From Anthopleura xanthogrammica (lineage: Eukaryota > Cnidaria > Anthozoa > Actiniaria > Actiniidae): a DNA stretch of 64,000 bases. The number at the start of each line of letters is the position of its first letter. Position 1 is the stretch's first letter. Shown here in pieces: positions 14,001-35,622 of this stretch. The position numbers were made by a program, and so were the translations under genes. The stretch is taken from assembly GCA_964019055.1 (NCBI GenBank), contig OZ025214.1, positions 12,161,163 through 12,225,162 on the forward strand, read 5' to 3'. The notes below the pieces were generated by a model. It ran no database searches. It saw only the letters and a program-made list of their open reading frames with translations, and was not told the DNA's origin.

Positions 14001-16191
14001 AAATGTGGAGTCGGAGAAACTGACTTAAACACCAAATATATAAGATTTGGGCAAGTAATTAAGGTAATGTTTAGTAATTTAGTATTCATTCAATAAGTAA
14101 TTTAGGTTTGTTGTACTTGCAATCAATTGCTAAAGTAAACTTTTTTCTGCATAATTTCATATGTAAGTCTTTTTCTTGCATGTTTTCTTAGCATGAATAT
14201 TTATACTTTGCTTTAGAGAGTTTGAAACTCATTTTTGTCTCCCCAAAAACTCGAAATGTACGATTCTTTCGTTAAAACCTCTAAAAATCCTTTTACCTAG
14301 CAACCGTTGCCATGGTTACATTAATTATTCATCAATTTCATCTGATCATTTAACACTCGTCAAACTACACAAGCTCTTAAATTTTCAAATCATAAACTTA
14401 AGTATTTCAAAAGATATTAATTTTTCTAATCCCTTAGTCCTCGTTATATTGTCGGATTTAAGCATTCCAAGTGGACCCCACCCCCCCAAAAAATTGCGAC
14501 CTAGCATCTTTGGTACCCCACAATTTGTTAGTAAAATAGGGCTGGCAGCTTTCTAGGGTCAACTGTCCATCATAATCCGTTGTCAAACCTTTTGTGTGAT
14601 GGGGGTGCTACGTTGCCACTATTTTCGGGGATTTTCGCCTCGACTATAGGATGATTCATTCGCAAAAGCGTAATATCAGCGCACATTGTACCTGCAGAAA
14701 AGCCTATCCCTCGAGGGAATAATATTTTTTCAACAGTTTAACGTAATGCTTTTTTGACTGCAATTTTTTTCCAATTTCAGGAATTAAGATCTATTTTGAG
14801 AAAATGCCTTCAACAAGCGTTAAAGCTTAATGCCACATCAATAGCCTTTCCTATTATTGGCACTGGAAGCCTATATTTTCCTTATAACAAAGCCTGTCAA
14901 ATAATGATTAATGAAGTGATGGATGTCACAAGTCGATGGGAACCATCTTCTTTGAACGACATCCGTTTTGTTGTTTTTGATCAAGACGCAAAGTTGGTGA
15001 ATGCATTTCAACAAGAATTTACACGTGCCTTCGATGAGACCAGTGGTCATGAACCAATTCGAAGAGGCATTTTTTCTCGACTTTATAGGAGTTTACGAAA
15101 ACCTGCTGATCGCAGTTTTGGTACAAGGATGAAGGCCTTAGGTATCTCTGTTGAGGTTCTCCTGGGTGACCTCATCAATGAAACAACTGAAGCCATCGTG
15201 AACATCAATGCAGGTGCATTAAGTAAAGCAGTTGCTGCTGCAGCTGGACCCGCTGTGCAGACTGAATGTACCAAGTTAGGTCAGCAATCCGCAGGATCTG
15301 CCGTGTTAACTGGTGCTGGTAAGCTGAAAGCAAAACACATTATACACATGATTCCAGAGAAGACTAGTGTGCAACACATTCAAAAGTGCATCGAGAAATG
15401 TCTTCAAACTGCAGAAAGTTCGGGATTTAAGTCCATATCAATACCAGCGTGTGGAACAGGAGGCCTTAAAATGTCAGCTTCTGATTCGGCAGAAGCCACC
15501 TTTCAAGCATTAGCTAAGGAATGTCCAAATTTAAAGAATCTTAAACAAATAAGGATTGTCATCTTCCCGTCGCAGTTGCTCCCTGCATTCAATAAAAAGC
15601 TGAGTGAGTATGGATATGGAGCACCAAATGAAAATAAAAGCGGTGAACCTGCAAAACCTTCAAAAAGAAGTCAAAAATCTGAAAGTGTTGATGAGGCCAC
15701 AACGGCGACCATAGAGTTTAATGTGTATGGTAAGAGCAAGGAAGTGGTTGACGGAGCAATGGCAGACTTAACCAGGCGATTGACGGAGGCCTGTAAGACA
15801 CGGAACATTGATGACGAGAACATACCCAAGCTGAGTGAAGATCAACGCAAAGTACTCACAGAAAAAGCCAATGATCTTGAAGTGGAAATCAAGTTTCACG
15901 ACAGTATACCACGTATTGAATTCCGAGGCAATCCTGAAGACATTATGGAAATCTACGAACTTTGCTGGAAAGAAATTCAAAAGCAGCAGGACAAAGGTAC
16001 GTCTTAGCTAGCACTTTAAATTTAGGACCTGTCATTCGTTTAATTTTCCTAGATCATTTATAGCTTATTACCTTTTTTATTCATTTATTAATTAAACTGT
16101 CGATAAATGTAGGAAATACAAAGACAACTTCGCACCAAAGGACACTGTTATGGACTTAAAAATAATGATGATGATGATGATAATAATAATA

Positions 16192-16231
<40 letters not shown>

Positions 16232-18703
16232 TGATGATGATGAATCCTTAATAATCGTGTAGTTTTGCTCTGAAGCTCTTGGTTCCTCCGGGGATTCCGT
16301 TGTCGTATGCAAATCCGTGTTCGAGTTCAATATCACAAAATTAATATTTTGAACTTCATCTTCTTCTTCTTCATATTCTTCGGTTTCTTTATTAGAACTT
16401 AAAACAGATGCTCAGTCTAGCGGGCCAAACGCCAAGCGCGCGGGCTGCAAATACATTTACCGCCCTGCTTCGATCTGATTGGTTGTCTTACGACTGCTGT
16501 CAGCTAATTAGATCTTAAGGAAACCATTTCAAAGCGCGTGCGTTTGATGTTTTCTTGTTTTGTATGTATAAAAACTTTATTTTTGAATGAAAATGTTTTA
16601 TTAAAATTCTAACTCTTTATATTGAAGACTGATAATTTGGTCTTGTATATTAATGATAGTAATAATGACATGATTTTGTCGGGCATATTATTTATTTGTA
16701 GCCCATGTTGCATCGTTTGATCCCTTGCTGCGCTCGGGTGCAAAATTGATGCTATTCGGGCCACAAATAAACAATATGCCCTCCAAAAGTCATGTTATTG
16801 TTCTATTCGATAGGTACTCTCGATCGTGTTAAACAATAGAAATTACGTTTCAACCAATCAGCGCGCAGCTTATGCTTGTCTGCTTCGCTTACTTCGTCTT
16901 GGACTCAAGATGGCGGATCGAGGACCTTGACCCACCCACTGTGGAAAAGGAGCGATCAATGATATAGTAATCTGGCTGTAATTTTCTGTAGCATAGTGAT
17001 CGCTTCCTTCGTTATTTTTTTTTTGTATTTTGGTTTTTATTGTCGTTTTTTGAAAGAGACAGTGAAAAAACTGTCTACTCTAAATGTACAGTAAAAGCCA
17101 TTTTGGATAAAAAAAAGTTTTTGGCAAAAATTAAAACAACTTCCGTCCACTGCCAATTCCAATTCTACGTGTGTCGAGTCAAGTTTTGCTATAGCTCAGA
17201 GTTTGTTTACTAGCTACTTGAATCCTTTATTTAGAACGATAAGACGAGCAAATAGTTTCTCAAAACTTCTCTCAGAATTGATTCCTTTTTCCTTCTCGAT
17301 AGGGGAGAGAAATAAGGAAACCTCTGCCAAGCAGGGTTTCAAACTAGTCAAAATATGCAAAAGAAGATATATGCATTTATCCCTACGAATGTCCTTTGAT
17401 GATTATTTGATTGAAAAATTACTTGTCTGCTTGATTGATTGTTCACTTATTTTCTAGACATTATTCCCTTGCCCAAGGAATGGTGTCCGATGCCGAAAAA
17501 GGAGGGAAAAGAAGAAAAAGTGTATCTTGCCTCACTTTTAGAGGGTTCAGACGAGTACCAAGAAGTGCTGAAAATGTTTCAAGAGAAAAAAAAAATCAGA
17601 CGTATAGTAAAAATAGAGCGAATACAGAACCCTTACTTGTACCAACAGTATATGCTCCATAAACGGAGAATGGATAAAGATAATAAAGGAAAGGACAATG
17701 AACAGCGTTTGTTCCACGGAACTGCAGGGAAAAATGTGAATGACATCAATACAAGAGGATTTAACAGAAATTTCTGTGGTAAGAATGGTAAGAATATATA
17801 GTTTAAGCTAGTTCAGGACCCTTGCTACTGCGCATCGATTTCGTGCACCTGGTTATATACCCTTTATTTGAATTGATTGGAAAAAAAATACCTGAATGTT
17901 TCGTCATTTCATACAACTTTCGAAGTAAAATGGGACAATTTTTAAACATGCTCAGATTTTCGCGAATTATTGCAAATACCAACTTTTACTACGTCTTCTA
18001 GCTCTATAACCAATACGGTACGTAACCCCCATTTTTTTCCTCGGTTTTGTACCTGCCTAACAATGATCTAAGAAAATCCATTGATTAAATACAAGGGTCC
18101 GGAACTACTTTAAGAACAACACCATGGTAATTAATAAAAAAGAAATTGAATCTAGTGAAAAATAAACCTAAATTCATATACCACTTACCACGTATACCAT
18201 ATACCACTTTAGGGAGACGTATTTATAGTTTTTTAGTGGAAGTTCGGTGCTTAATTCTTAGACATTCATGTCGCGCAACCGCGTCAGCTCAATTTTGGAC
18301 ATAAAATTTGGTCCATTCTTCAGCACCCAAGGATTTGTTTTTGATTGCAGTATAACAAATACTTTTCAAATACTGAGCTGAAATGATCATGGTTCACTAC
18401 TATTTTTAAATTTCTTTAACAGGAACCGACTATGGCAAGGGCGTGTATTTTGCAAAACAAGCCTCTTACTCTTACCATTACACATCGCCTGACGCAAAAA
18501 ACAACAAACACATGTACGTTGCTCGTGTCCTTGTTGGAAAGTACACAAAAGGCAGAGAGGAAATGAAGGTTCCGCCTGAAATTCCAAAATCTGGTGGCAA
18601 GTCATTTGATTCTACAGCTAATAAGAGTGGTTCTGATGCAAGCATTTTTGTAACTTTTTATGACTCTCAATGCTATCCTGAGTACTTGATTACATATCAA
18701 TAG
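3910..18703 (+). CDS. PARP14-like: PARP14-like ADP-ribosyltransferase, copy A (reduced paralogue)
   Basis: Seven exons are inferred: 3910-5806, 5992-6210, 6315-6805, 6962-7165, 14781-15996, 17458-17787 and 18423-18703 (1545 codons before the stop). Phases match copy B. The order is the 12-residue repeat, one weak CUE-like segment, RRM-like segments across exons 1-2, one KH-like segment, macrodomain 1 split over exons 3-5, macrodomain 2, a KH-like segment, and the ART domain (PKEWCPMP, LFHGT, YGKGVYFA, YPEYLITY). The ART triad reads His-Tyr-Leu, which in this family means mono- rather than poly-ADP-ribosylation. No WWE domain is visible. The start is uncertain: 3910 is the first in-frame ATG, because a TAA at 3757-3759 and an apparent one-base loss near 3767-3770 interrupt the reading upstream. 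A 7.1-kb transposon sits in intron 4. It may be a working divergent paralogue or an early pseudogene. Confidence 0.75.
7517..7602 (+). repeat. Left terminal inverted repeat of the 7.1-kb transposon
   Basis: About 86 bp. Begins TAGTCGAGGCGA and carries CTACGTAGCACCCCC and ACAAAAGGTTTGACAACGG. It pairs with 14569-14646. The middle part (about 7530-7560) is less well matched. Confidence 0.85.
7857..7870. promoter_or_regulatory. RFX X-box-like palindrome in transposon left arm
   Basis: GTTACCATGGCAAC matches the RFX-factor X-box consensus (GTNRCC-N2-RGYAAC type). It lies 340 bp from the left end of the element. The mirror-image site at 14306-14319 lies 327 bp from the right end. A role in element transcription or end pairing is only a guess. 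Confidence 0.45.
8100..8110. promoter_or_regulatory. YY1-like motif at transposon gene start
   Basis: CCGCCATCTTG lies 3 bp upstream of the inferred ATG at 8114. YY1-type sites (AAGATGGCGG and its complement) often sit at this distance from start codons in animal promoters. The same core recurs at least seven more times in the window. Confidence 0.4.
8114..13583 (+). pseudogene. Transposon protein with FEN1/XPG-like nuclease module (frameshifted)
   Basis: Exons are inferred at 8114-8123 (ATGCCAAAAG), 8784-12961 and 13040-13583, with introns 8124-8783 and 12962-13039. The large exon is broken twice. A 2-bp excess in a TA run near 10562-10572 moves the frame from the first long reading (to 10618) to the second (10627-11397), and an indel near 11360-11375 moves it to the third (11409-12961). 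The N-terminal part has a C-x2-C plus YH-x2-C zinc-like cluster (residues about 45-110). The third segment shows the FEN1/XPG order: IIDGMAL (about 12062), VVFDRY (12190), EEADTRM (12510), SPDTDVLVLA (12580), LTGCDT then FIGKKKAW (12755-12810). The last exon has a cysteine-rich CXC-like block (13285-13385) and a long Asp/Ser tail. Because of the two frameshifts this copy is probably not autonomous. Confidence 0.8.
14306..14319. promoter_or_regulatory. RFX X-box-like palindrome in transposon right arm
   Basis: GTTGCCATGGTTAC, the reverse-orientation partner of 7857-7870. A third, related site, GTTACCATGGTTAC, is at 13897-13910. Between 13584 and 14300 I see no gene. Confidence 0.4.
14569..14646 (-). 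repeat. Right terminal inverted repeat of the 7.1-kb transposon
   Basis: Reverse complement of the left end; it finishes CGCCTCGACTA and is followed by the TAG target duplication at 14647-14649. Confidence 0.85.
16148..16232. repeat. GAT/AAT trinucleotide microsatellite
   Basis: GAT and AAT triplets in intron 5 of PARP14-like copy A. The antisense poly-Leu/Ser reading is a shadow. The rest of this intron (15997-17457) holds a CTT tract near 16358, the fold-back at 16661-16800 and no gene. Confidence 0.85.
16661..16800. repeat. Fold-back element, about 140 bp
   Basis: The left arm GGGCATATTATTTATTTGT and the right arm ACAAATAAACAATATGCCC are inverted copies around a GC-rich centre with GCTGCGCTC. 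The outer parts (AATAATGACATGA and TCATGTTATTG) also pair. It lies inside intron 5 of copy A. Confidence 0.7.
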
Positions 18704-18935
18704 CTCAGTTTGTAACCTACAAAATGTATATCCTTCATGCAGTGATCCATAGTACTGGTCCTGATGCAAGCATCTTCGTAATTTTGTATGACACTAAGTA
18801 TGACACTATCCTGAGAACTTGATTAACATAATTACTTGTCAATACTGCAGTTGGTAGCCAACAAAACTGTACATCCTGTATGTAGTACTCCATACTACTG
18901 GCTGCTAATACAAGCATGTTCGTAGGGGTATATTT
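18704..18935 (+). repeat. Decayed tandem copies of the PARP14-like last-exon end
   Basis: Directly after the stop of copy A, the segment around GGTTCTGATGCAAGCATTTTTGTA in the last exon reappears twice in decayed form, at about 18757-18790 (TCCTGATGCAAGCATCTTCG) and 18900-18922 (AATACAAGCATGTTCGTAG), with related spacers. Copy B has one similar relic at 34467-34491. These look like tandem duplications of the exon end that predate, or arose alongside, the gene duplication. From 18936 to 19783 I see no gene. Confidence 0.65.
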
Positions 18936-19783
18936 TGCACGTTGCAGATCGAACGTTGGCAGCAATAGACCCTTTGCGGAACTTGGTCACGTTACACAAA
19001 TCCCGAAAAATTACTCTGCTGACAAAACCATTAGCATACTCAGAAGGATTACCTTAAAGTTAGCACTATTACTGAGTTTTATCATTTTTGATGTAATAGG
19101 GAATATTTATGATTTTTTTCAAAGCTCAAACTTTTACAAAGAATGTATGACTGGTGAGCGTAACTTGGTTCCCTGTCATACTTTCTTTGTAAAAAAAAAG
19201 TAAAGATCCATAACCAAAAAAAATCATTTTGTCACTTCTCGTAGTCACATTTTAAAAATAATCCATTAAAAAATATCGTAAATATCATAAAAAATGAGCA
19301 GACGTAGCTCAAATGCTCCTCGGAGCTTGTAAAGTAAGAATACTTAGGTTTCGATATTATATTTACCTGCCATAATGGCTACGATTTTAAAATCGCTGTA
19401 GTTAGCTAAATTCTCTACAAACTGACTTCTGATCTCTTAAAGCAAGAAAAAAACGTCTAAACTGGGCCTTAGATACCTTCAAACTGGGCTGAAATTCAAA
19501 TTCTATATGGATATGAATATGCCAGTTGAGTTGATCGCCTTCCCCGAAAGGAATTATGGGTCACTATTTTTGGTTAGCATTTTCCGAGCATTTTCCGAGT
19601 ATACAATGTAGACTTTTCTTGTTGATTGAAATAAAACTCAGCCATGAGTTCGACTAGCGTTTACGATTGAATTTAAAGAAGGAATAACTCGTATTTCATA
19701 AATTCTCTTGGAAGAATAATGGGAAAGTAATATATATATCTAAAACACGGTTAGGTCATTTATCTGCCAAATTTGCAAGCAAG

Positions 19784-20350
19784 CAAACGACCAAACGACC
19801 AAACGACCAAACGACCAAACGACCAAACGACCAAACGACCAAACGACCAAACGACCAAACGACCAAACGACCAAACGACCAAACGACCAAACGACCAAAC
19901 GACCAAACGACCAAACGACCAAACGACCAAACGACCAAACGACCAAACGACCAAACGACCAAACGACCAAACGACCAAACGACCAAACGACCAAACGACC
20001 AAACGACCAAACGACCAAACGACCAAACGACCAAACGACCAAACGACCAAACGACCAAACGACCAAACGACCAAACGACCAAACGACCAAACGACCAAAC
20101 GACCAAACGACCAAACGACCAAACGACCAAACGACCAAACGACCAAACGACCAAACGACCAAACGACCAAACGACCAAACGACCAAACGACCAAACGACC
20201 AAACGACCAAACGACCAAACGACCAAACGACCAAACGACCAAACGACCAAACGACCAAACGACCAAACGACCAAACGACCAAACGACCAAACGACCAAAC
20301 GACCAAACGACCAAACGACCAAACGTCCAAACGACCAAACGACCAAACGA
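19784..20350. repeat. 8-bp tandem repeat (CAAACGAC)n, about 71 copies
   Basis: A nearly pure array with one visible variant (CGTCCAAA near 20323). Since 8 is not divisible by 3, every frame on a strand encodes the same 8-residue cycle (QTTKRPND on +, RLVVWSFG on -). This makes four overlapping open frames of about 200 codons, and none is a credible gene. The array sits between the two PARP14-like copies. Confidence 0.98.
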
Positions 20351-20712
20351 TTTAAAGTACAGTAAAGTAATTCAAAGTACAATAGCCATATCACGTTGAA
20401 AGCTCTATATAGTGGGGATCGAATACATATTGTTAGCGTTGCTTACTTTTAACAAAATGAAACCATTTTCACATCAAATCAAACTACAAACTTGTGTCTA
20501 CCTTTGACCAAAGTATAATTTCGATTGAGTGAATGTGTGATTGAGCGACCTCGACGCAATTTGCTGTCTCCAAAGTCTGATGTGGAAGGATTTCGATGCC
20601 AAAAACAATAGTAAAAAAGGGTTTCTTTCCAAAAAAACGTGAATTTAGTTCATCCTATATGATGCCGGATAATATCATGCACAAAAACTCAAGGAAATCC
20701 CTTAGCCTACCT

Positions 20713-21013
20713 CCCGGGGGGGGGGGGGGGCACTCCCTATACTTGACTATACGGGGATGCTCCGCCCGAAAGGGGTACTTTTTTCAAGCCGCACGTATAG
20801 AAAAGGGGTGGAAATTTGTGAGTTTTGTTATAAGAAGGGGTAGATTTTCTTTAAAAGTATATGAGGGGGGTACCTTTTCAGGCAAAACGGTATAAAAGGG
20901 GGGTAACTTTTTGCTGAAATTGAGCATAGAATGGGGTAAGGGGTCGAGAGTCCGGGCGAAGCATCCCCGTATGAAACGACCCGAAGTACCTCCCCCCCCC
21001 CCCCCCCCCCGGG
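20713..21013. mobile_element. G/C-tract-ended MITE with CCTACCT target duplication
   Basis: The element begins with CCC and a run of at least 14 G, and ends with a run of about 20 C and GGG. Inside, ACGGGGATGCT-CCGCCCG (left) pairs with CGGGCGAAGCATCCCCGT (right). CCTACCT flanks it at 20706-20712 and 21014-21020, or 8 bp if the preceding G is counted. Two open frames of 70-100 codons here are not genes. Confidence 0.75.
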
Positions 21014-21529
21014 CCTACCTTTAGACTTCCAACAAATTTTAAAGGGCTAGAGTTAGTTCTATTGGCTCGGAAGCGTGAGTACTGAGTACAAAGGAACAAT
21101 CTTTTGGGGTTATCAACTAAAAACCCACAGGAAACCCGTCAGTCGTTTTCCCAAGGGTGTACGAGTCTTTTGTTTTTAAGGCTAATGTGACTAAAATTTC
21201 TAAACCTTCCAATTCAACATCTACTTAGTATTTGTTACTCTGATGAAGGGACAGCCGAAAATTTAATCAACCATGTTATTAGGTCAGTTTCGAAACCTTT
21301 TCTATTCAATAACGTTCTATGAATTCAATATTTATTATTATGGATAATAATCCTTTAATATTTTACATATTAAATAACCAGGAAAAATATTTACAAAAAC
21401 TGCACATTATCATTGGCTCCTGGATTATATCAAGTCTTGCTCGATTTAACTCATCATTTATTGCATCTGACTTGAACCATGAACTATATTAAATGTATTC
21501 TAAGCTAGCTAGCTAGAAACATCTTCGTA

Positions 21530-23120
21530 ATTTCTGAAACACTCCTGGTAAAGTCCTACTTATTTACATTACTGTTCAAGTCTCAAGGAAAGCATCTTGT
21601 GTGGTATCGTAGAGGTAAGACTTGTTGCATTCGTCAATCCAAACAATTAAAAACTGATGTTCGAAGATGCGTTTGAATTTAAAAATGATTTCACCATAAA
21701 ATATTTTTTAAATATAAATATGATATTCAGATTTTTTTCATGCTATTTATACATGATAAATGTGTTAGTATCTTGATGAAGTTGACAACTCATACCAGCA
21801 ATTTTGAGATTTAATATATTGTCGACTTTGTCAGTAAGACATTGCAGACTGCTGATATTGATAGATATGAGATCACACTTTATAATGTTAAACATAAAGA
21901 TAAAATTTAAAACTTTACTAGTAGAGATTTCGTGGTAACCTAGGCCTAGAGCCCTTTAATATCAGCCATGATAATAAATGTCACGTTAAAATTTTCAAAA
22001 TACAACATTACAACTAAAAGTGCATAACTTTGATGAAGTTTCTAGATAATTTACTGCGGAAGTAAAAGTTTCTTTCACAATGGAATATGCCAAACATTTG
22101 AAGTTATTAACATTATTATGGATCCTAAATGTAATATTATCCATTTTTTTAGATTGGCGTTTCGTAGTTTGAGGAAAGAGTTTTAAGATCTCGAAACTCA
22201 GAAACATTTCTGAAGGGTTTGATAACGATTGAGTTTTGTGCATCACTGATTTTTAATTTTGAATGCAAAAAAGCTGCTTTATGCATATTAACCTTAAAAT
22301 AAAATACAATTTTTCTTAAAGATGCTGCTTAGAGCATGCGATAATTGTTGAAAAACATCTTATTTTTGAGCGAAGACGTCACATAAAAATCATTCTGTGA
22401 GGAAGAAATGTGCCTCATAATTCAATGGATAAAAACGAATGCGAACTGCCGATAGAAAAAGGACAAAACTAGTACAGTTTGATTTATTTTACTTTAATCA
22501 TATTATATATTTATTATATAGCATAAAAAAATGAAAATAGAGGAGAACAAACAATTTTAGAGGGAATTTGATGACACATGCATAAATTGAATTTGAAAAA
22601 ATTTAAAATATTTTTTAAAAGCGATGGTTATGGGTCATTTGAATTCATGTATGCCAGAAATGATATTACAAACAAAAGTGAATGGAATATAAAAAGCTAA
22701 ATATTAAATATATATAAAAATACATCTGCGAAAATCTTGAAAATTTTTCATGTCGAGTTCATACGATATTTTGGATTGGCTGAGGGCTCTCGACAAATCA
22801 GAATTGAGATAATGTACTAAGTAAAATGTAAAATGATAATGATTGTCAGTAAATTTTATAAAACAACAATTTATAGTAAAAATAATGCCAGATAAAGTTT
22901 GGGAAAACTCACCACGTTAGTTGGCTCTAGCATAAACTGTTAGAACTGTTAATTCAAATTTGGAAATTTGGAACGGGCTTCCACGGTCCAATTAAAGTCC
23001 CTCCACGGTCTGAAAACCAAAGAAGTACAAGATAATTAAAATTAAGACCGCCTATACGAGCAAGAATGTCTAAATTCTATATTTACTTTCCTAAATCATA
23101 TTTCTCATGTTTTTCTTAGT
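21530..23120. other. Non-coding flank of duplicated block B
   Basis: This is the copy B counterpart of 1-2.3 kb. GTAGAGGTAAGACTTG and TCAATCCAAACAATT near 21610-21650 match 80-112 of block A, and the match continues at 21776-21832 and 21949-22060. There is no minisatellite here. From 22060 to 23120 the sequence is AT-rich with no gene seen. A CTTAG at 23115-23119 is a plausible acceptor for a 5' untranslated intron of copy B. Confidence 0.6.
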
Positions 23121-23143
23121 CAGCCAAGTAGAGACAGATTGGC

Positions 23144-34412
<11,269 letters not shown>

Positions 34413-34544
34413 TGCAGTAAGTAGCCTACAAGATTGTGAACCCGGCATGTAGTAGTCCACAGTGCTGGTCCTGATGCAAAAATCTTCGTAGTTTTTTTTA
34501 ATTCTATTCTATTCTTTGCTGTTTTGACTCGATTATAATTACAC

Positions 34545-35100
34545 TTCAGTAGCGCATTTCCGGCCAGGTGACTAGGCGCGCAAAGCATGATTTCCTGATC
34601 TGAAAAAGAATCAATCCCATCATCCACCGCACGCTCGATTCACTTGAATTCCATGGCGGCCATCTTGAAAATAAGCTAAATATGAGTGACTTTCTCGCCA
34701 ATAAATCTTTTCTTGTCGAAAACGAGACACTCTAAATAACAGATAAAAGGATTTTCTTAAGGTTTAAAGCATCCTCGAGATTGCCAAGGACCAAAGAGCA
34801 GCGTAAGATGTGGAAATCAAGAAAGCTCTTCGGCAGCTTCTTCGAGATCGTTTCAACGGTAATTCTTTAATAAAAAACCATGAATAATCACCTAACCGAT
34901 GAAAATATATTCCTAGTCTTATCTAGACAACATATTCTTTCAAGTAGAAACATTTTAAGTCTTAAATCCTCGGCTAAATGACACTTCTCCTTGCATATTT
35001 GTACTTGTTGCTATTTTGTTTTGTTTAGATTTCCCTCTGTTCATCCATGATTGAGCTCGAAAAGACGCATGGGATTGATTCTTTTTCAGAAAATTGATTC
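34545..35100 (+). repeat. Dispersed element, left copy (second copy 53625-54160)
   Basis: CAGTAGCGCATTTCC, GACTAGGCGCGCAAAGC and a long run beyond them are shared, in the same orientation, with 53625-54160. Near its ends TGAAAAAGAATCAATCCCAT (34599-34618) and ATGGGATTGATTCTTTTTCA (35068-35087) are inverted copies, so it is probably a MITE. It contains a CATCTTG/AATAAA module and no gene. Confidence 0.7.
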
Positions 35101-35542
35101 GCAATCTGACTGGCTAATTGTTTTTCCTCAGATCACCTGGCCGTATAAGGGCGGATCCAGGAATTTGTTGAGAGTAGTTGTCCAAATGTACACTCCATAC
35201 AAAATTAACTTAACTAAGGTAAAAATAAAATTTCGGGAAAGGTTATAGATATGACATTAGTAATCCATGAAAAATACTTAAGCTATCGGAATCCGGAATA
35301 TTTTTGCCAATCAGTAGCTGACACGTGATACCGTTCTACAAAGGGCCTATTGGTTGAGCTATACAACAAGCTTTTCATTGGCTAAACTACGCTATTGGAG
35401 GAATGTTGTACTCGAGTGAGCAACCGTTAATGGGGAGGGTACAAGAGGATCTGGGACCGATACAAATGACGGCTGTGAAAGAGACTACGAAGAGCCTCAT
35501 TGATCCAAGACACTGATATCATATTGTCTTTTGACTTGTCAT

Positions 35543-35548
35543 TTTATT
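35543..35548 (-). terminator. Polyadenylation signal of the left peptide gene
   Basis: AATAAA on the minus strand, 75-80 bp after the stop codon at 35623. It matches the signal at 51642-51647 in the right gene. Confidence 0.6.
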
Positions 35549-35622
35549 TTCATGTTAACTCGAGGCATTACAGTTGCTTTGATTTCATCAGTAATAACAT
35601 GATTGCATTGCTATTAACCTGA

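Larger units (their letters stand above)
7517..14646 (+). mobile_element. 7.1-kb DNA transposon with XPG-like nuclease gene (Academ-like?)
   Basis: Inserted in intron 4 of PARP14-like copy A. The left end (7517-7602) begins TAGTCGAGGCGA, and the right end (14569-14646) is its imperfect reverse complement, sharing ACGTAGCACCCCC and AAAAGGTTTGACAACGGATT. The 3-bp direct repeat TAG flanks it at 7514-7516 and 14647-14649. The equivalent intron of copy B (27458-28580) is 1.1 kb and lacks it, so copy B supplies an empty allele. One spliced gene (8114-13583) fills the middle. An XPG-type nuclease together with 3-4-bp target duplications is what I recall for the Academ superfamily. That family name is an inference; the ends and TSD are read directly. 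Confidence 0.85.

Noticed and set aside
19740..20399. Four frames of about 200 codons encoding VVWSFGRL or TTKRPNDQ cycles
   Set aside because: Products of the 8-bp satellite, with no start context, domain or conservation.
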